This document shows, in pieces, positions 5,265 through 12,862 of a stretch of 12,985 bases of DNA. Origin of the DNA: an uncultured Coriobacteriaceae bacterium. Lineage in GTDB: Bacteria > Actinomycetota > Coriobacteriia > Coriobacteriales > UMGS124. Location: the NCBI GenBank assembly GCA_900555105.1, contig USJP01000013.1, positions 1 through 12,985 on the forward strand, written 5' to 3'. A model generated the notes under the pieces. The model searched no databases. It was not told where the DNA came from and saw only the letters and a list, made by a program, of their open reading frames with translations. The position numbers and the translations under genes are program-made. The number at the start of each line of letters is the position of its first letter. The first letter of the stretch is position 1.

Positions 5265-5468
5265 TTATCCTGTTGACTCGACGATGTCGACCTCAACCTC
5301 GTCCGAATGCTTCGGCAAAAGCGCGGGACAAGCGATGAGAGCAATCGAGGCGGTTGTCGTAACGACCAACAAGCTTGGGTTTTGAAACAGGGCGGCTCCC
5401 GCTGAGGCCAAGACGCAGGCGTCCATGAAGAGGGGGGGGCACTCGCACATGCGAGCACCCCCCACCAT
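5265..5468 (-). CDS. Candidate small membrane protein downstream of dapA
   Basis: The frame encodes 67 residues from ATG 5466-5468 (a TTG at 5487-5489 would add 7; an ATG at 5448-5450 would remove 6). It shows two hydrophobic stretches, PLFMDACVLASAGAALF and SLLVVTTTASIALIACPALL, then an acidic tail KHSDEVEVDIVEST, with GC-rich third positions like neighbouring genes. Cysteines cluster at the start (MCECPP). The ribosome-binding site is poor for every start. The gene would lie 27 bases after the dapA stop and its beginning overlaps the dapA hairpin, with the third ATG exactly in the hairpin loop. I do not recognise a family. Either it is a small membrane peptide translated from a dapA read-through transcript or a chance frame; amphipathic layout and codon use favour a real or recently real gene. 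Confidence 0.4.
   Translation of the reverse strand: MVGGARMCECPPLFMDACVLASAGAALFQNPSLLVVTTTASIALIACPALLPKHSDEVEVDIVESTG
5434..5463 (-). terminator. Strong hairpin after dapA, probable terminator
   Basis: On the minus strand GGGGGGTGCTCGC and GCGAGTGCCCCCC pair along all 13 positions, two of them G-U, around the loop ATGT. On the plus strand those two positions are A-C mismatches, so the structure is stronger in dapA RNA. It starts 33 bases after the dapA stop. The following bases (CCCTCTTC) are only weakly U-rich, so termination may be partial. Confidence 0.55.
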
Positions 5469-5495
5469 CGGTTCATCTGGCTCTTTCAAGCAAGT

Positions 5496-6383
5496 CTACG
5501 CGATAATCCCCAGGTCGCGCATGCACCCGAGGAGACGTTCCTCGTGCGCGGGCTCCATGCAGGTGAGCGGCAGGCGCAGACTGTTCTCGCCGTAGCCCAT
5601 CGCCGCCATGGCAGCCTTGACGGGGATGGGGTTGACCTCGCAGAAAAGCGCATCGATAAGCGGCAGGTACTTGAGCTGCAGCTCGCGTGCGCCAGCGACG
5701 TCGCCCGCAAGCATGCGGCGACACATCTCTACCGTCGCAGCAGGCACCACGTTGGACAGCACCGAGATGACACCCTTGCCGCCCAGCGCCATAATCGGCA
5801 CGACCTGGTCGTCATTGCCCGAGTAGATGTCGATCTTGTCACCTGCAAGTGCGGCAATCTGCGCAACCTGCGAAATGTTGCCGCTCGCTTCCTTCACGGC
5901 GCAAATCATCGGGTGCTCGGCAAGCTTGGCAACCGTGGCAGGCTGAATGTTGCAGCCCGTGCGGCCCGGCACGTTGTATAACACACAAGGCAAATCAGCG
6001 GCATCGGCCACAGCGGTGAACGACGCGACGAGACCGGCCTGCGTGGCCTTGTTGTAATACGGAGTCACCAGAAGAGCGGCATCTGCCCCCACCTGGGCTG
6101 CGAACTTCGTGAGGCCAATTGCCTCCTCGGTGCAGTTGGAGCCCGTACCCGCGATAACGGGTACGCGATGGGCGACCTTCTCCACGCAGTAGCGAATGAC
6201 CTCGCGATGCTCCTCATGCGTGAGAGTCGGACCCTCGCCGGTAGTGCCCACGGTCACGATGGCGTCGATTCCCTGCTCAATCTGCCAATCGATGAGCGTG
6301 CCATACATGTCGTAATCGACTTCCCCGTTTTTGAAAGGCGTCACAATCGCCGTGGCCGCACCGGTAAAAATCGTCTTCTTCAT
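5496..6383 (-). CDS. dapA: 4-hydroxy-tetrahydrodipicolinate synthase
   Basis: A 295-residue protein of normal length for DapA. It condenses pyruvate with aspartate semialdehyde, the first committed step to diaminopimelate and lysine, in the cytosol. The (beta/alpha)8 aldolase signatures are complete: GTTGEG at 46-51 (Thr47-Thr48 of the proton relay), TPYYNK with Tyr110, LYNVPGRTGCN with catalytic Tyr136 and substrate-binding Arg141, and the Schiff-base Lys164 in AVKEASGN. The later GKGVISVLSNVVP motif is also typical. Start at ATG 6381-6383 with GAAGGG about 10 bases upstream. Other lysine-pathway genes are not nearby; it stands 130 bp downstream of the capA-like gene with no convincing terminator between, so it could be read partly from that transcript. 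Identification is firm. Confidence 0.97.
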   Translation of the reverse strand: MKKTIFTGAATAIVTPFKNGEVDYDMYGTLIDWQIEQGIDAIVTVGTTGEGPTLTHEEHREVIRYCVEKVAHRVPVIAGTGSNCTEEAIGLTKFAAQVGADAALLVTPYYNKATQAGLVASFTAVADAADLPCVLYNVPGRTGCNIQPATVAKLAEHPMICAVKEASGNISQVAQIAALAGDKIDIYSGNDDQVVPIMALGGKGVISVLSNVVPAATVEMCRRMLAGDVAGARELQLKYLPLIDALFCEVNPIPVKAAMAAMGYGENSLRLPLTCMEPAHEERLLGCMRDLGIIA

Positions 6384-6513
6384 ATTGCATCAGCCCTTCG
6401 GAAAGCCGTCGACAAACATGGTCAACATGATAGGGAGGGCACGTTACCATTTTGTGTTCGGCTCGGCAATCGCAGCGAACGCACGGGATGCGCCCGCTAA
6501 CGGAGGCGTCGCC

Positions 6514-8544
6514 TTATCCTGCCGCCCCTATGCCCGCCTCGAATGCCTGACGGAAGTCGTTGGCGCATAGGGGATGCTCTTCGCTCGACAAAACATGTTG
6601 CGCCGCAAGCTCGTCGGTGTAGCCCTCTAGCAGGTATACCTGCGCCGCTCCGTCTTTGCCCACATGGCACACGCAAGGTTCCAGGCCAAACGATACAATA
6701 CGCACCTCGGACATCGACTCGCTATCTGGCACCTTCTCCAACTCGATTGTCGCAATCCCACCAACCTGACAGGCAATGTCGCCCTGGGCCGCAACAAAGT
6801 TGCCCAGGCCCCAGTACACGAGTCCCGTGGCACCGGCCTCGGTTGTCACCGTGCCATATGGGGCAACCACATGGGCATGAGAGCACACCACCACGTCGGC
6901 CCCGGCGTCTATGGCTTCTTCCACCATCTGTCGCTGCTCCTGCGTGGGCGTACTCGAATACTCCTGCCCCATGTGCAGGATGACGACCGTTAGGTCAACC
7001 TCTCCCTGCACATCTGCAATCTCCCGCAGCATCGCATCTTTATCTTCAAGGGTATCTACCAGGTATTTTTCATCTTCTGGCAAAGAGTGGCCATTCAGGC
7101 CGTAGGTCAGATTAAAATAGGCGAGACGAAAATCACCCGACTCAACAAAAACCGGCGCAGCCGCATCCGACGCATCGTCGTGCAGTCCTGCAATACCCAC
7201 GCGCGGATGCTCCTGCGCCCAGTAGTCTAGCGTCTCACGAATAGCACTCGAGCCCCTGTCGTTCACATGGTTCGTCGCGCTTGCCACTACATCAAAACCG
7301 GCGCCCACGAGTGCGTCAGCAATAGTGACAGGCGTTGCAAATTCGGGATACCCGCTGCGCTTCGCCGCGTCACGGACCAGCACCGTCTCCTGGCACACCG
7401 CTGCAATGTCAAACGATGATATATAGTCCCTGACCTGGGCAAACACACTTGAGAAATCAAAGGCGCGGGCAGCTCGGTCATATGCCGCCTCGTAAATCCC
7501 CTGATGGGCGATAACGTCGCCGGCAAAGAGCAAGCTTATGTGCTCCGCACGCGTCTCTCCCGCAAGCGTGAACCCCCACGAACCCCATCGCCAGGATGTC
7601 AGGCCGCCATCAGGGGCCTCGAGCACGAGCGTCCCATCTGGCTCCATCCATTCGCGCTCAAAGACCGACCCCAATGCCGAGCTCATCCATATCGGCGTAA
7701 TCTTGCCGGCACGCATGCCATAGACAAACACATGCTGCGACCACGCGTCATCCGTCCCGCTCTCCCAAAACGGACGATACGAGCCGTAGCTTCCTTGCTT
7801 CCAAACAAGAAAGACCAGCTCATCGGCACCGTCCCCGTCGAGGTCGCAGACATGGGCATCGAAGACGTGCCATTCGTCGGGACTGGCAAACACCGCCACG
7901 CCACCCACCAACACCCGCACATCGTGCGCCTCACCCACCGCAACCAGCGACTCCTGCGCTCCATCACCGTCGAGGTCAGCCGACAATTGGCTTGTCTGCC
8001 AGGCAAAACATTCAAGCGTCTCTTCGTCCCAAATGAAACCATCCAGCAGGGACGCGCCCCCGCCAAGACCCCCGGAGGCTTCCCCGCCCTTGGGAGAGTC
8101 GCCGATTGCGACCCTATCCCCGACAGAAACACTGGGCATTCCCTCATCATTGGTCGGATTGACAGGCCTGGCCGCACTCAAGGAGGGGAGGCCGGGTCGG
8201 TCCCCATCCGCAGGGTAAGTTCCGATGGCATCTTCCCCCTTTGCCGAAGCGCTCGACACGGACACACCTTCGGAAGAGCCGCCGACTATTGCTCCGTCAG
8301 CAACGTCGCTTGCACCCTCGTCCAGAGATTCACCGTCAGCAGCCTCCTGCCCAGCCGCCTGATCCCGAACCGCCTCGCCAGCCCACTGCGGGGCACTCAC
8401 CCTCACCAGGGGCTTGTCATCGGCCCAGGCTATCCCTATAAGGCACAGCAGACATGCCGCAAGTGCCAAGGCAGCCAACACAACGGCGGCAAACCTCGGC
8501 ACCACGCGGCAACGCCTGATTATGGAGGGCATGGATGTGCTCAC
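6514..8544 (-). CDS. CapA-family (poly-gamma-glutamate synthesis-like) exported metallophosphatase-fold protein
   Basis: A 676-residue protein. Residues 18-41 form a hydrophobic signal or anchor after a basic N-terminus (IIRRCRVVPRF). Residues 45-165 are low-complexity, rich in Gly, Ser, Asp and Glu. Two DLDGDG loops, at 190-195 and 234-239, sit in FG-GAP/VCBS-like repeats that probably bind calcium. Residues 335-605 are the PGA_cap domain: LLFAGDV (339-344), SATNHVNDRG (422-431), ILHMGQEY (522-529), CSHAHVV (554-560), GLGNF (579-583), covering the usual Asp, Asn-His and His ligand positions. The family is linked to capsule polyglutamate or other envelope work, but no capB or capC is near, so a role as a surface hydrolase or phosphatase is equally possible. 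GTG start at 8542-8544 is chosen because AAAGGG lies 8 bases upstream; the gene follows the DUF3160 gene by 15 bases, so the two form an operon. Confidence 0.85.
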   Translation of the reverse strand: MSTSMPSIIRRCRVVPRFAAVVLAALALAACLLCLIGIAWADDKPLVRVSAPQWAGEAVRDQAAGQEAADGESLDEGASDVADGAIVGGSSEGVSVSSASAKGEDAIGTYPADGDRPGLPSLSAARPVNPTNDEGMPSVSVGDRVAIGDSPKGGEASGGLGGGASLLDGFIWDEETLECFAWQTSQLSADLDGDGAQESLVAVGEAHDVRVLVGGVAVFASPDEWHVFDAHVCDLDGDGADELVFLVWKQGSYGSYRPFWESGTDDAWSQHVFVYGMRAGKITPIWMSSALGSVFEREWMEPDGTLVLEAPDGGLTSWRWGSWGFTLAGETRAEHISLLFAGDVIAHQGIYEAAYDRAARAFDFSSVFAQVRDYISSFDIAAVCQETVLVRDAAKRSGYPEFATPVTIADALVGAGFDVVASATNHVNDRGSSAIRETLDYWAQEHPRVGIAGLHDDASDAAAPVFVESGDFRLAYFNLTYGLNGHSLPEDEKYLVDTLEDKDAMLREIADVQGEVDLTVVILHMGQEYSSTPTQEQRQMVEEAIDAGADVVVCSHAHVVAPYGTVTTEAGATGLVYWGLGNFVAAQGDIACQVGGIATIELEKVPDSESMSEVRIVSFGLEPCVCHVGKDGAAQVYLLEGYTDELAAQHVLSSEEHPLCANDFRQAFEAGIGAAG

Positions 8545-8559
8545 GCCCGCAGCCCTTTC

Positions 8560-10791
8560 TTACATCGTCCTCCAGCTCAGGCTGAAGTCCTGCGTCCACC
8601 AAACGGGGTCGATTGCGGGCTCGCTATAGCTACCGTCCTCCCCCAGCTCAATGCCGAGCATGCGACGCCATTCGGTGTCGGTCAGGCGCTCATTGAGCGG
8701 CTGAGCAAACTGGTAGAAGCTGTACACGGCGCCCGTCATAAGACGAAGCACGCCGTCCATCGGCACAAGCACGTATAGCTTGGACACCGACCCAGTGCCG
8801 AGCTCCAAACACGACCCATTGGGGTCGGTCGCCACGTCGGCCACTATCGCCGCAGGGAACTCGCGAGTCGTAAAGTACTCGTTGTCCGTCTCGTTCTTGT
8901 ATACCTCCTGCCAGAAATGCTCAATCTGACCACCGAACGTGCGAATGAGGTCGAACTCGTCGTCAGTGGGCGTCTCGGCGTTGAGCTCCTTGCGCGCAAT
9001 CTCTTGCAGACGATACGCCAAATCGCTCAAAAGCCCCAGGTTGTCGGCGTCTTCCTGCACCAGCATGCCGTAGGTAGCCAGTCCCTGCGACGTTGCCTGC
9101 GTAAGCGCTCCCAAACGCCCGAACACCTCGGGTTCAGGCTCAACATACCCGCGGTCGTCATGGTCTGGCAACTCTCCGCCGCCCATCTCGGCCATGACCT
9201 GCTTAGAGTAGAGAATGGTGTCGTGCTTGAGCTCGGCATAGCTTCCCGCGAAGGTCTGCAAGCAGCGACGCGACCACAGCTGGGACCGCATGAACCAGGG
9301 ATACCCCTCGCCCTTCTCGTCGCAGAGAGACTTCAGCGTGCGCAGCCACTGAGCATACAGGCTCGCCTTCCACAGCGTGTCGTCTGCCTGGGCAATGCCC
9401 TGCTTGAGGGCCTCGAGGTTCTCCGTGTAGCCCGCAAACTCGTATGCGCCCGTTGTCTCAAGCAAACTGGCCGCCTCGCTGGAGCCAAAGGCCGCCGGGA
9501 TGTCGAGCACATCGGGGAGCAAGCGCTGCTCTCCTGCGGCGTTCTCCTCCACCTCGCTGTAAATGAGCTTCTGGAAGACAGCCTCATCGATGCTGAACCG
9601 CTGGCCCATGAGCCTGAAGCCCTTGCCCTCCTCGACCGTGTCGGTGTCGGGATCGTCCCACACGGGAATGGAATTGATCGCTGGGGCAGCCGTCTGACCC
9701 GTGAGCGCGTGGAACTCCTTCCAAGCGGCGTCGTTGCCCGCCAGGTCGGTCGTACGAGGCATGCCGGCAAAGCTGCGCTCCACAAGCGGCGCATACTCGT
9801 AGTATCCGTTGTCGTCGCTCGCCCCCGCAAAGAACGAGGTCACCGTGTAGATCTTCGACCACGCATCGAGTGCGCCGTCGTTGAGCAAAAGCGTAATGAG
9901 CAGGGCGCTGCGGTCGAGATCCTCGTTCTTCTGGGCAAAGTTGATGCGCCCATACCACATCATTGCACGGAAATACCCCTCGAGCGCCGCATCCCCCTCG
10001 TAATAGCCGCGCGGCTTGTACTGAGAATAATCCTCCATTGCACAGGCAATCGGCGAATCCGAGATGCCGGCCGCCTCATACACAAGCGCAATTTCGGCAT
10101 TTGCTAGCTCGGCCACATCGGCAGGTACGCTAACCTCGAGGCCCTGCAGGCACGCGCCCACAGTGAAGAACGCCACGTTGCGCACGGCCGCGCTCTCCCA
10201 TTCTGTGCCGCGCAAAACCTGCAGCTGGTCATACGCGCCCTGCACGAGCGTAGCGCTCAGACCCTGCAGCTCAGAGGCCAAGTACGCGCGCTCGGTATTC
10301 TTAAGCAGATGGCTGAAATAGAGATGGTAGGTGTGCAACATCGCATCGGTCGTGACGAAGTTCGGCATCATCGAGTAACGGTTCGTCTCGTATGCCTCGA
10401 AGAATTCCTCGCCCGCACCCTCGAGCATGCAGAAAAAGCCATGTCGCCTCAGCATGTCGAGCTGGGCGTCGTTGAGGTAGTACCAATCGAGGTTGTCGAC
10501 ATTGCTCAGGTCCTCAGCAGGAGCAAGGTCGGCAGCATGAGGATCGACGGCCGCCTCAACAGGGGCAATCGATTCAAGAAGCGCAGGGCGCGCAGTTGCC
10601 TGCGTGGGCTGGGCCATCGCATCCTGACCAGCCTTGCCGCCTCCCGACAGAAAGCCACCCAAAGTAGAGAGCGCACCGAGCAACCCATCGGCTTTTGCCA
10701 CCGCCGGCGAAAGCACGGCGCCAGACACGCCCAAAGCCGTCGCTGCCGACAGAGCTGTGCGCCTTGAGATAAGCTTGTTCGACATCGTCAT
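8560..10791 (-). CDS. Tat-exported DUF3160 domain protein
   Basis: A 743-residue protein. Residues 1-34 are a twin-arginine signal: ISRRTALSAATALGVSG, hydrophobic region, AKA cleavage before Asp35. A Gly/Ala-rich linker follows. The rest matches the DUF3160 family by recognised blocks: PNFVTTDAMLHTYHLYFSHL near residue 150, FAGSYAELKHDTILYSKQ in the second half, and FYQFAQPLNERLTDTEWRRML near the C-terminus. The family has no assigned biochemical role to my knowledge. The His and Asp of TTDAMLHTYH are the most striking conserved polar residues. It is co-transcribed with the CapA-family gene, and both products work outside the membrane. Start ATG 10789-10791 with GGAAGG upstream; the ATG two codons later is also usable. 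Family call is good, function unknown. Confidence 0.85.
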   Translation of the reverse strand: MTMSNKLISRRTALSAATALGVSGAVLSPAVAKADGLLGALSTLGGFLSGGGKAGQDAMAQPTQATARPALLESIAPVEAAVDPHAADLAPAEDLSNVDNLDWYYLNDAQLDMLRRHGFFCMLEGAGEEFFEAYETNRYSMMPNFVTTDAMLHTYHLYFSHLLKNTERAYLASELQGLSATLVQGAYDQLQVLRGTEWESAAVRNVAFFTVGACLQGLEVSVPADVAELANAEIALVYEAAGISDSPIACAMEDYSQYKPRGYYEGDAALEGYFRAMMWYGRINFAQKNEDLDRSALLITLLLNDGALDAWSKIYTVTSFFAGASDDNGYYEYAPLVERSFAGMPRTTDLAGNDAAWKEFHALTGQTAAPAINSIPVWDDPDTDTVEEGKGFRLMGQRFSIDEAVFQKLIYSEVEENAAGEQRLLPDVLDIPAAFGSSEAASLLETTGAYEFAGYTENLEALKQGIAQADDTLWKASLYAQWLRTLKSLCDEKGEGYPWFMRSQLWSRRCLQTFAGSYAELKHDTILYSKQVMAEMGGGELPDHDDRGYVEPEPEVFGRLGALTQATSQGLATYGMLVQEDADNLGLLSDLAYRLQEIARKELNAETPTDDEFDLIRTFGGQIEHFWQEVYKNETDNEYFTTREFPAAIVADVATDPNGSCLELGTGSVSKLYVLVPMDGVLRLMTGAVYSFYQFAQPLNERLTDTEWRRMLGIELGEDGSYSEPAIDPVWWTQDFSLSWRTM

Positions 10792-11079
10792 CCCCGCCTT
10801 CCCGCGACAGCGCAGCGGCCATCGCCCCTGAGGTCTCTCAAGATGAGAATACCGTACGAAGGCTGGAATTCATAGACAGAACTGCACATGGGGCAGTACG
10901 AAATTGATGAAGACCAGCTGCAAGTCCCGAGTCTGCATCGGCAAATCCCTCGTCGATCTCAGCGACAAGTCTGATGGTCGGCCTCATGAACTAAGGGCGA
11001 TCAGTGTCCCCGCCCGAGAATCTTGCCGGGCATGATATTGCCATACCTGGAGACGGGCAGGCCCATGAGCAAGAGCCCA
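10792..11079. other. Intergenic DNA between alarmone synthetase and DUF3160 genes
   Basis: No convincing gene is present. A 49-codon minus-strand frame (about 10839-10988, beginning MRPTIRLVAEIDEG) has no Shine-Dalgarno and no recognisable family. A GCCCG/CGGGC inverted repeat lies at about 11011-11030 without a U-run, so it is at best a weak terminator for the synthetase gene. The promoter of the DUF3160-capA unit must lie here unless transcription reads through, but I cannot point to convincing boxes. Confidence 0.4.
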
Positions 11080-11808
11080 TCAGTGCTCCCACTTGATGCC
11101 TTGCTCGTCCATAAGCGCGGCAATATCATCTTGGACATGCTGCATGTCCTGGTCGATTGCCGAGATGCGTTCGGCGCATTCCCTCAACCGACCGCGAATG
11201 TCGTTCAATGCCGGGCTCTGGGAATCGAGCACCCATTGGTTCTTGTAGCGCAGGGCATGCTCCAGCGAGCTCCAGAAGTCCATGGCAATGGTGCGGAGCT
11301 GCACTTCCACAACCACCTCGCGGCTGACGCCGTTGAGATACACGGGAACGCTCACGACAAGATGGAGGCTTCGATAGCCCGACTCTTTGGGATTCTCGAT
11401 ATAGTCCTTGCGTTGCAGGAGCTTTACGTCCCTTTGGCTCAGCAGCTGGTTTTCAACCGTGTACACGTCCTCAAGGTAGTTACATACCACGCGCACGCCA
11501 GCCACGTCGAAAATATTCTTGCGAATACCCTCCAAGGTGGCCGGAAGGCCTTTGCGTCCAAGCTTCTCATAGAGACTCTCGGGCGTCTTCAGACGCGATG
11601 TAATGGCATGGATGGGACTGTGCCCCAAACGAATTTGAGCGTCTTCATCGAGGTTCTCGAACTTGGTCGTAATCTCCCTGATGGCCGCCTTGTACTCGGC
11701 CATCAGAACCTTGAAAGCGTGCAGTTCGGGTCGTTCCACAAGCTGGATATCAAACGACTGAGCCGCCTCTTCCTCAACAAGAGTCGCTTCAACTATCGTT
11801 TCATTCAA
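11080..11808 (-). CDS. Small alarmone synthetase, RelA/SpoT-domain GTP pyrophosphokinase
   Basis: A 242-residue, single-domain synthetase of the RelQ/YjbM type, with no HD hydrolase, TGS or ACT domain. It transfers pyrophosphate from ATP to GTP or GDP to make (p)ppGpp. Seen motifs: SRLKTPESLYEKLGRKG (71-87, ATP site), DVAGVRVVC with Asp111, KDYIENPKESGYRSLHL (134-150, GTP site), and VEVQLRT with catalytic-type Glu168, followed by DFWSSLEHAL. The C-terminus is a helical tail of the kind used for tetramer formation. The frame is open to 11904 but lacks any ribosome-binding site there; TTG at 11806-11808 has GGAG 7 bases upstream, so I chose it. An in-frame ATG at 11872-11874 has no Shine-Dalgarno. 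It lies 141 bp downstream of the ParA-like gene on the same strand. Function is firm, start is moderately sure. Confidence 0.9.
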   Translation of the reverse strand: MNETIVEATLVEEEAAQSFDIQLVERPELHAFKVLMAEYKAAIREITTKFENLDEDAQIRLGHSPIHAITSRLKTPESLYEKLGRKGLPATLEGIRKNIFDVAGVRVVCNYLEDVYTVENQLLSQRDVKLLQRKDYIENPKESGYRSLHLVVSVPVYLNGVSREVVVEVQLRTIAMDFWSSLEHALRYKNQWVLDSQSPALNDIRGRLRECAERISAIDQDMQHVQDDIAALMDEQGIKWEH

Positions 11809-11815
11809 TACAATT

Positions 11816-11819
11816 CTCC
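11816..11819 (-). promoter_or_regulatory. Shine-Dalgarno supporting a TTG start of the alarmone synthetase
   Basis: GGAG on the minus strand stands 7 bases before TTG 11806-11808. It is the only plausible site near any in-frame start of this gene and shortens the protein to 242 residues, close to the usual size of the family. Confidence 0.55.
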
Positions 11820-11868
11820 AAGTCCACTCATCATGCAGGTGTCCGGCTGTAGGTATACCCCCGGAATG

Positions 11869-11881
11869 CTGCATAATGCAG
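11869..11881. promoter_or_regulatory. Palindrome upstream of the alarmone synthetase gene
   Basis: CTGCATAATGCAG is a 13-base palindrome (6-bp arms, one central base). It lies 61 bp upstream of the chosen TTG start and could be an operator or a small hairpin in the leader; nothing else supports it. Confidence 0.3.
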
Positions 11882-11894
11882 GCAGTTTTCTTAC

Positions 11895-11931
11895 AAAAGC
11901 GCAATAAGGCGTTGAGCGCCGGGGCTCTTTT
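11895..11931 (-). terminator. Probable terminator of the ParA-like gene
   Basis: On the minus strand AAAAG-GC pairs with GC-CTTTT around an inner GGCG/CGCC stem with a 5-base loop, ending in CTTTTG. It begins about 19 bases after the ParA-like stop. The symmetric A/T tails would let it act in both directions. Confidence 0.45.
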
Positions 11932-11949
11932 CGAATAAAAGCCCAGCTC

Positions 11950-12708
11950 CTATCGGCCTTCGAAATACGAAAGAACCTCTTGCGTAAGATCGACGTAATC
12001 GCGAGGCAAGCGAGGAGCCGTGACATCTCGTGAAATCATCTCGCTCATCACCTTCGATCCGCTTCCCTCACGCACGGTAGTTTTCAGAAGCGGAAAGCCC
12101 GCATCCTGGGAAGCCTGAACGATATTGGCGATATGGTCCGCTTCATTTTCCCTGCTCGCAGATACCCTCGTCATGGCAACGCCCATAACTTTGAAAGAAG
12201 GATTGAACGAACGGCGCAGCAATGCAAACGTCTGCGACAACTGGGGGAAATCCTGCTTCCTAAAGACGTCGGGCGAGGCCAAGACGAGGGCTGCACTCGA
12301 GGCATACAGGGAGTTCCATGCCAAAACGCCCAAATTGGGAGGCGTGTCGATAATGGCAAAGTCATACGAGCCGTCGACATCCTCAAGTGCCTGAGCCAAC
12401 AGGCGCTCGCGGCCCAAAGACATGAAGTCCATATCGGCAGAGGACAACGAAATGCTTGCCGGCGCAACGTCGCCGAGCAACGTGGGAACGATGGCCGAAA
12501 CCATTGAAGAGCCGCGAAGAACGTCATAGGTCGAAGGAATACCCTCTGCATCGGCATCAATGCCGTACGCACGGCTAAGATCAGCCTGAGGATCGAGGTC
12601 AACACTGAGAACGCGCTTACCCTGGCTGCGCAACCCAAGCGCCAAGGCGCATGAAGTCGAAGTCTTGCCGACGTTGCCACGCTGACTTGCAATAGCGATT
12701 ACACGCAC
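11950..12708 (-). CDS. ParA/MinD-superfamily ATPase with variant Walker A
   Basis: A 252-residue protein. GTG 12706-12708 is chosen as start: GAGGGGGA lies just upstream and the ParA fold begins at once with VIAIASQRGNVGKTSTS. Walker A is residues 8-17, Walker A' is VDLDPQADLS (36-45), and Walker B is IIDTPPNLG (119-127). In the family's deviant Walker A (KGGxGKT) the first, signature lysine is Arg10 here and the second glycine is Asn12; Lys15 and Thr16 are kept. Upstream coding possibility to 12852 reads through a terminator and is not real. ParA proteins position DNA or protein cargo through ATP-driven dimer binding to the nucleoid. No ParB, parS or MinE partner is present, and the neighbours are tRNA-Tyr and an alarmone synthetase, so it is an orphan whose cargo is unknown. 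Family call is firm. Confidence 0.88.
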   Translation of the reverse strand: MRVIAIASQRGNVGKTSTSCALALGLRSQGKRVLSVDLDPQADLSRAYGIDADAEGIPSTYDVLRGSSMVSAIVPTLLGDVAPASISLSSADMDFMSLGRERLLAQALEDVDGSYDFAIIDTPPNLGVLAWNSLYASSAALVLASPDVFRKQDFPQLSQTFALLRRSFNPSFKVMGVAMTRVSASRENEADHIANIVQASQDAGFPLLKTTVREGSGSKVMSEMISRDVTAPRLPRDYVDLTQEVLSYFEGR

Positions 12709-12711
12709 AGT

Positions 12712-12719
12712 ATCCCCCT
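12712..12719 (-). promoter_or_regulatory. Shine-Dalgarno of the ParA-like gene
   Basis: GAGGGGGA on the minus strand lies 3 bases before GTG 12706-12708, with its GGAGG-like core about 5-9 bases away. It decides the GTG start over longer in-frame extensions that overlap the tRNA terminator. Confidence 0.65.
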
Positions 12720-12814
12720 CAACCAAATGCCTGACCGATACAGGATACCGCAAGATGCAGTGCTGCCAGAGAACATATGTACAAAAGGACAATCGTGGAA
12801 GGATTAGCGTCAAA

Positions 12815-12849
12815 GAAAAACCCGCCTGGTCAAAAGACCAAGCGGGTTT
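12815..12849 (-). terminator. Rho-independent terminator of tRNA-Tyr
   Basis: On the minus strand AAACCCGC-T-TGGTC and GACCA-G-GCGGGTTT form a long stem with one mismatch and loop TTTT, followed by TTC. It starts 14 bases downstream of the tRNA CCA end and separates the tRNA from the ParA-like gene. Confidence 0.9.
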
Positions 12850-12862
12850 CAAAATGCAAGGA

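Noticed and set aside
6456..6480. Hairpin GTTCGGCT/AGCGAAC between the CapA-family gene and dapA as a terminator
   Set aside because: The stem has a bulge and long loop and is followed by an A-rich, not U-rich, tail on the minus strand.
7504..8778. A 424-codon plus-strand frame antisense to the CapA-family gene
   Set aside because: Pro/Arg/His-rich shadow with no domain or Shine-Dalgarno; the opposite strand carries clear PGA_cap motifs.
8917..10107. A 396-codon plus-strand frame antisense to the DUF3160 gene
   Set aside because: Composition artefact opposite a well-supported gene with a Tat signal and family motifs.
10839..10988. A 49-codon minus-strand frame in the gap before the DUF3160 gene
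   Set aside because: No Shine-Dalgarno, no recognisable motif, and length within chance for this composition.
11023..11907. A 294-codon plus-strand frame antisense to the alarmone synthetase
   Set aside because: The minus strand has all RelA/SpoT synthetase motifs; the plus-strand product shows none.
12709..12852. N-terminal extension of the ParA-like protein
   Set aside because: It would start inside the tRNA terminator, and the ParA fold begins right at GTG 12708 behind a good Shine-Dalgarno.
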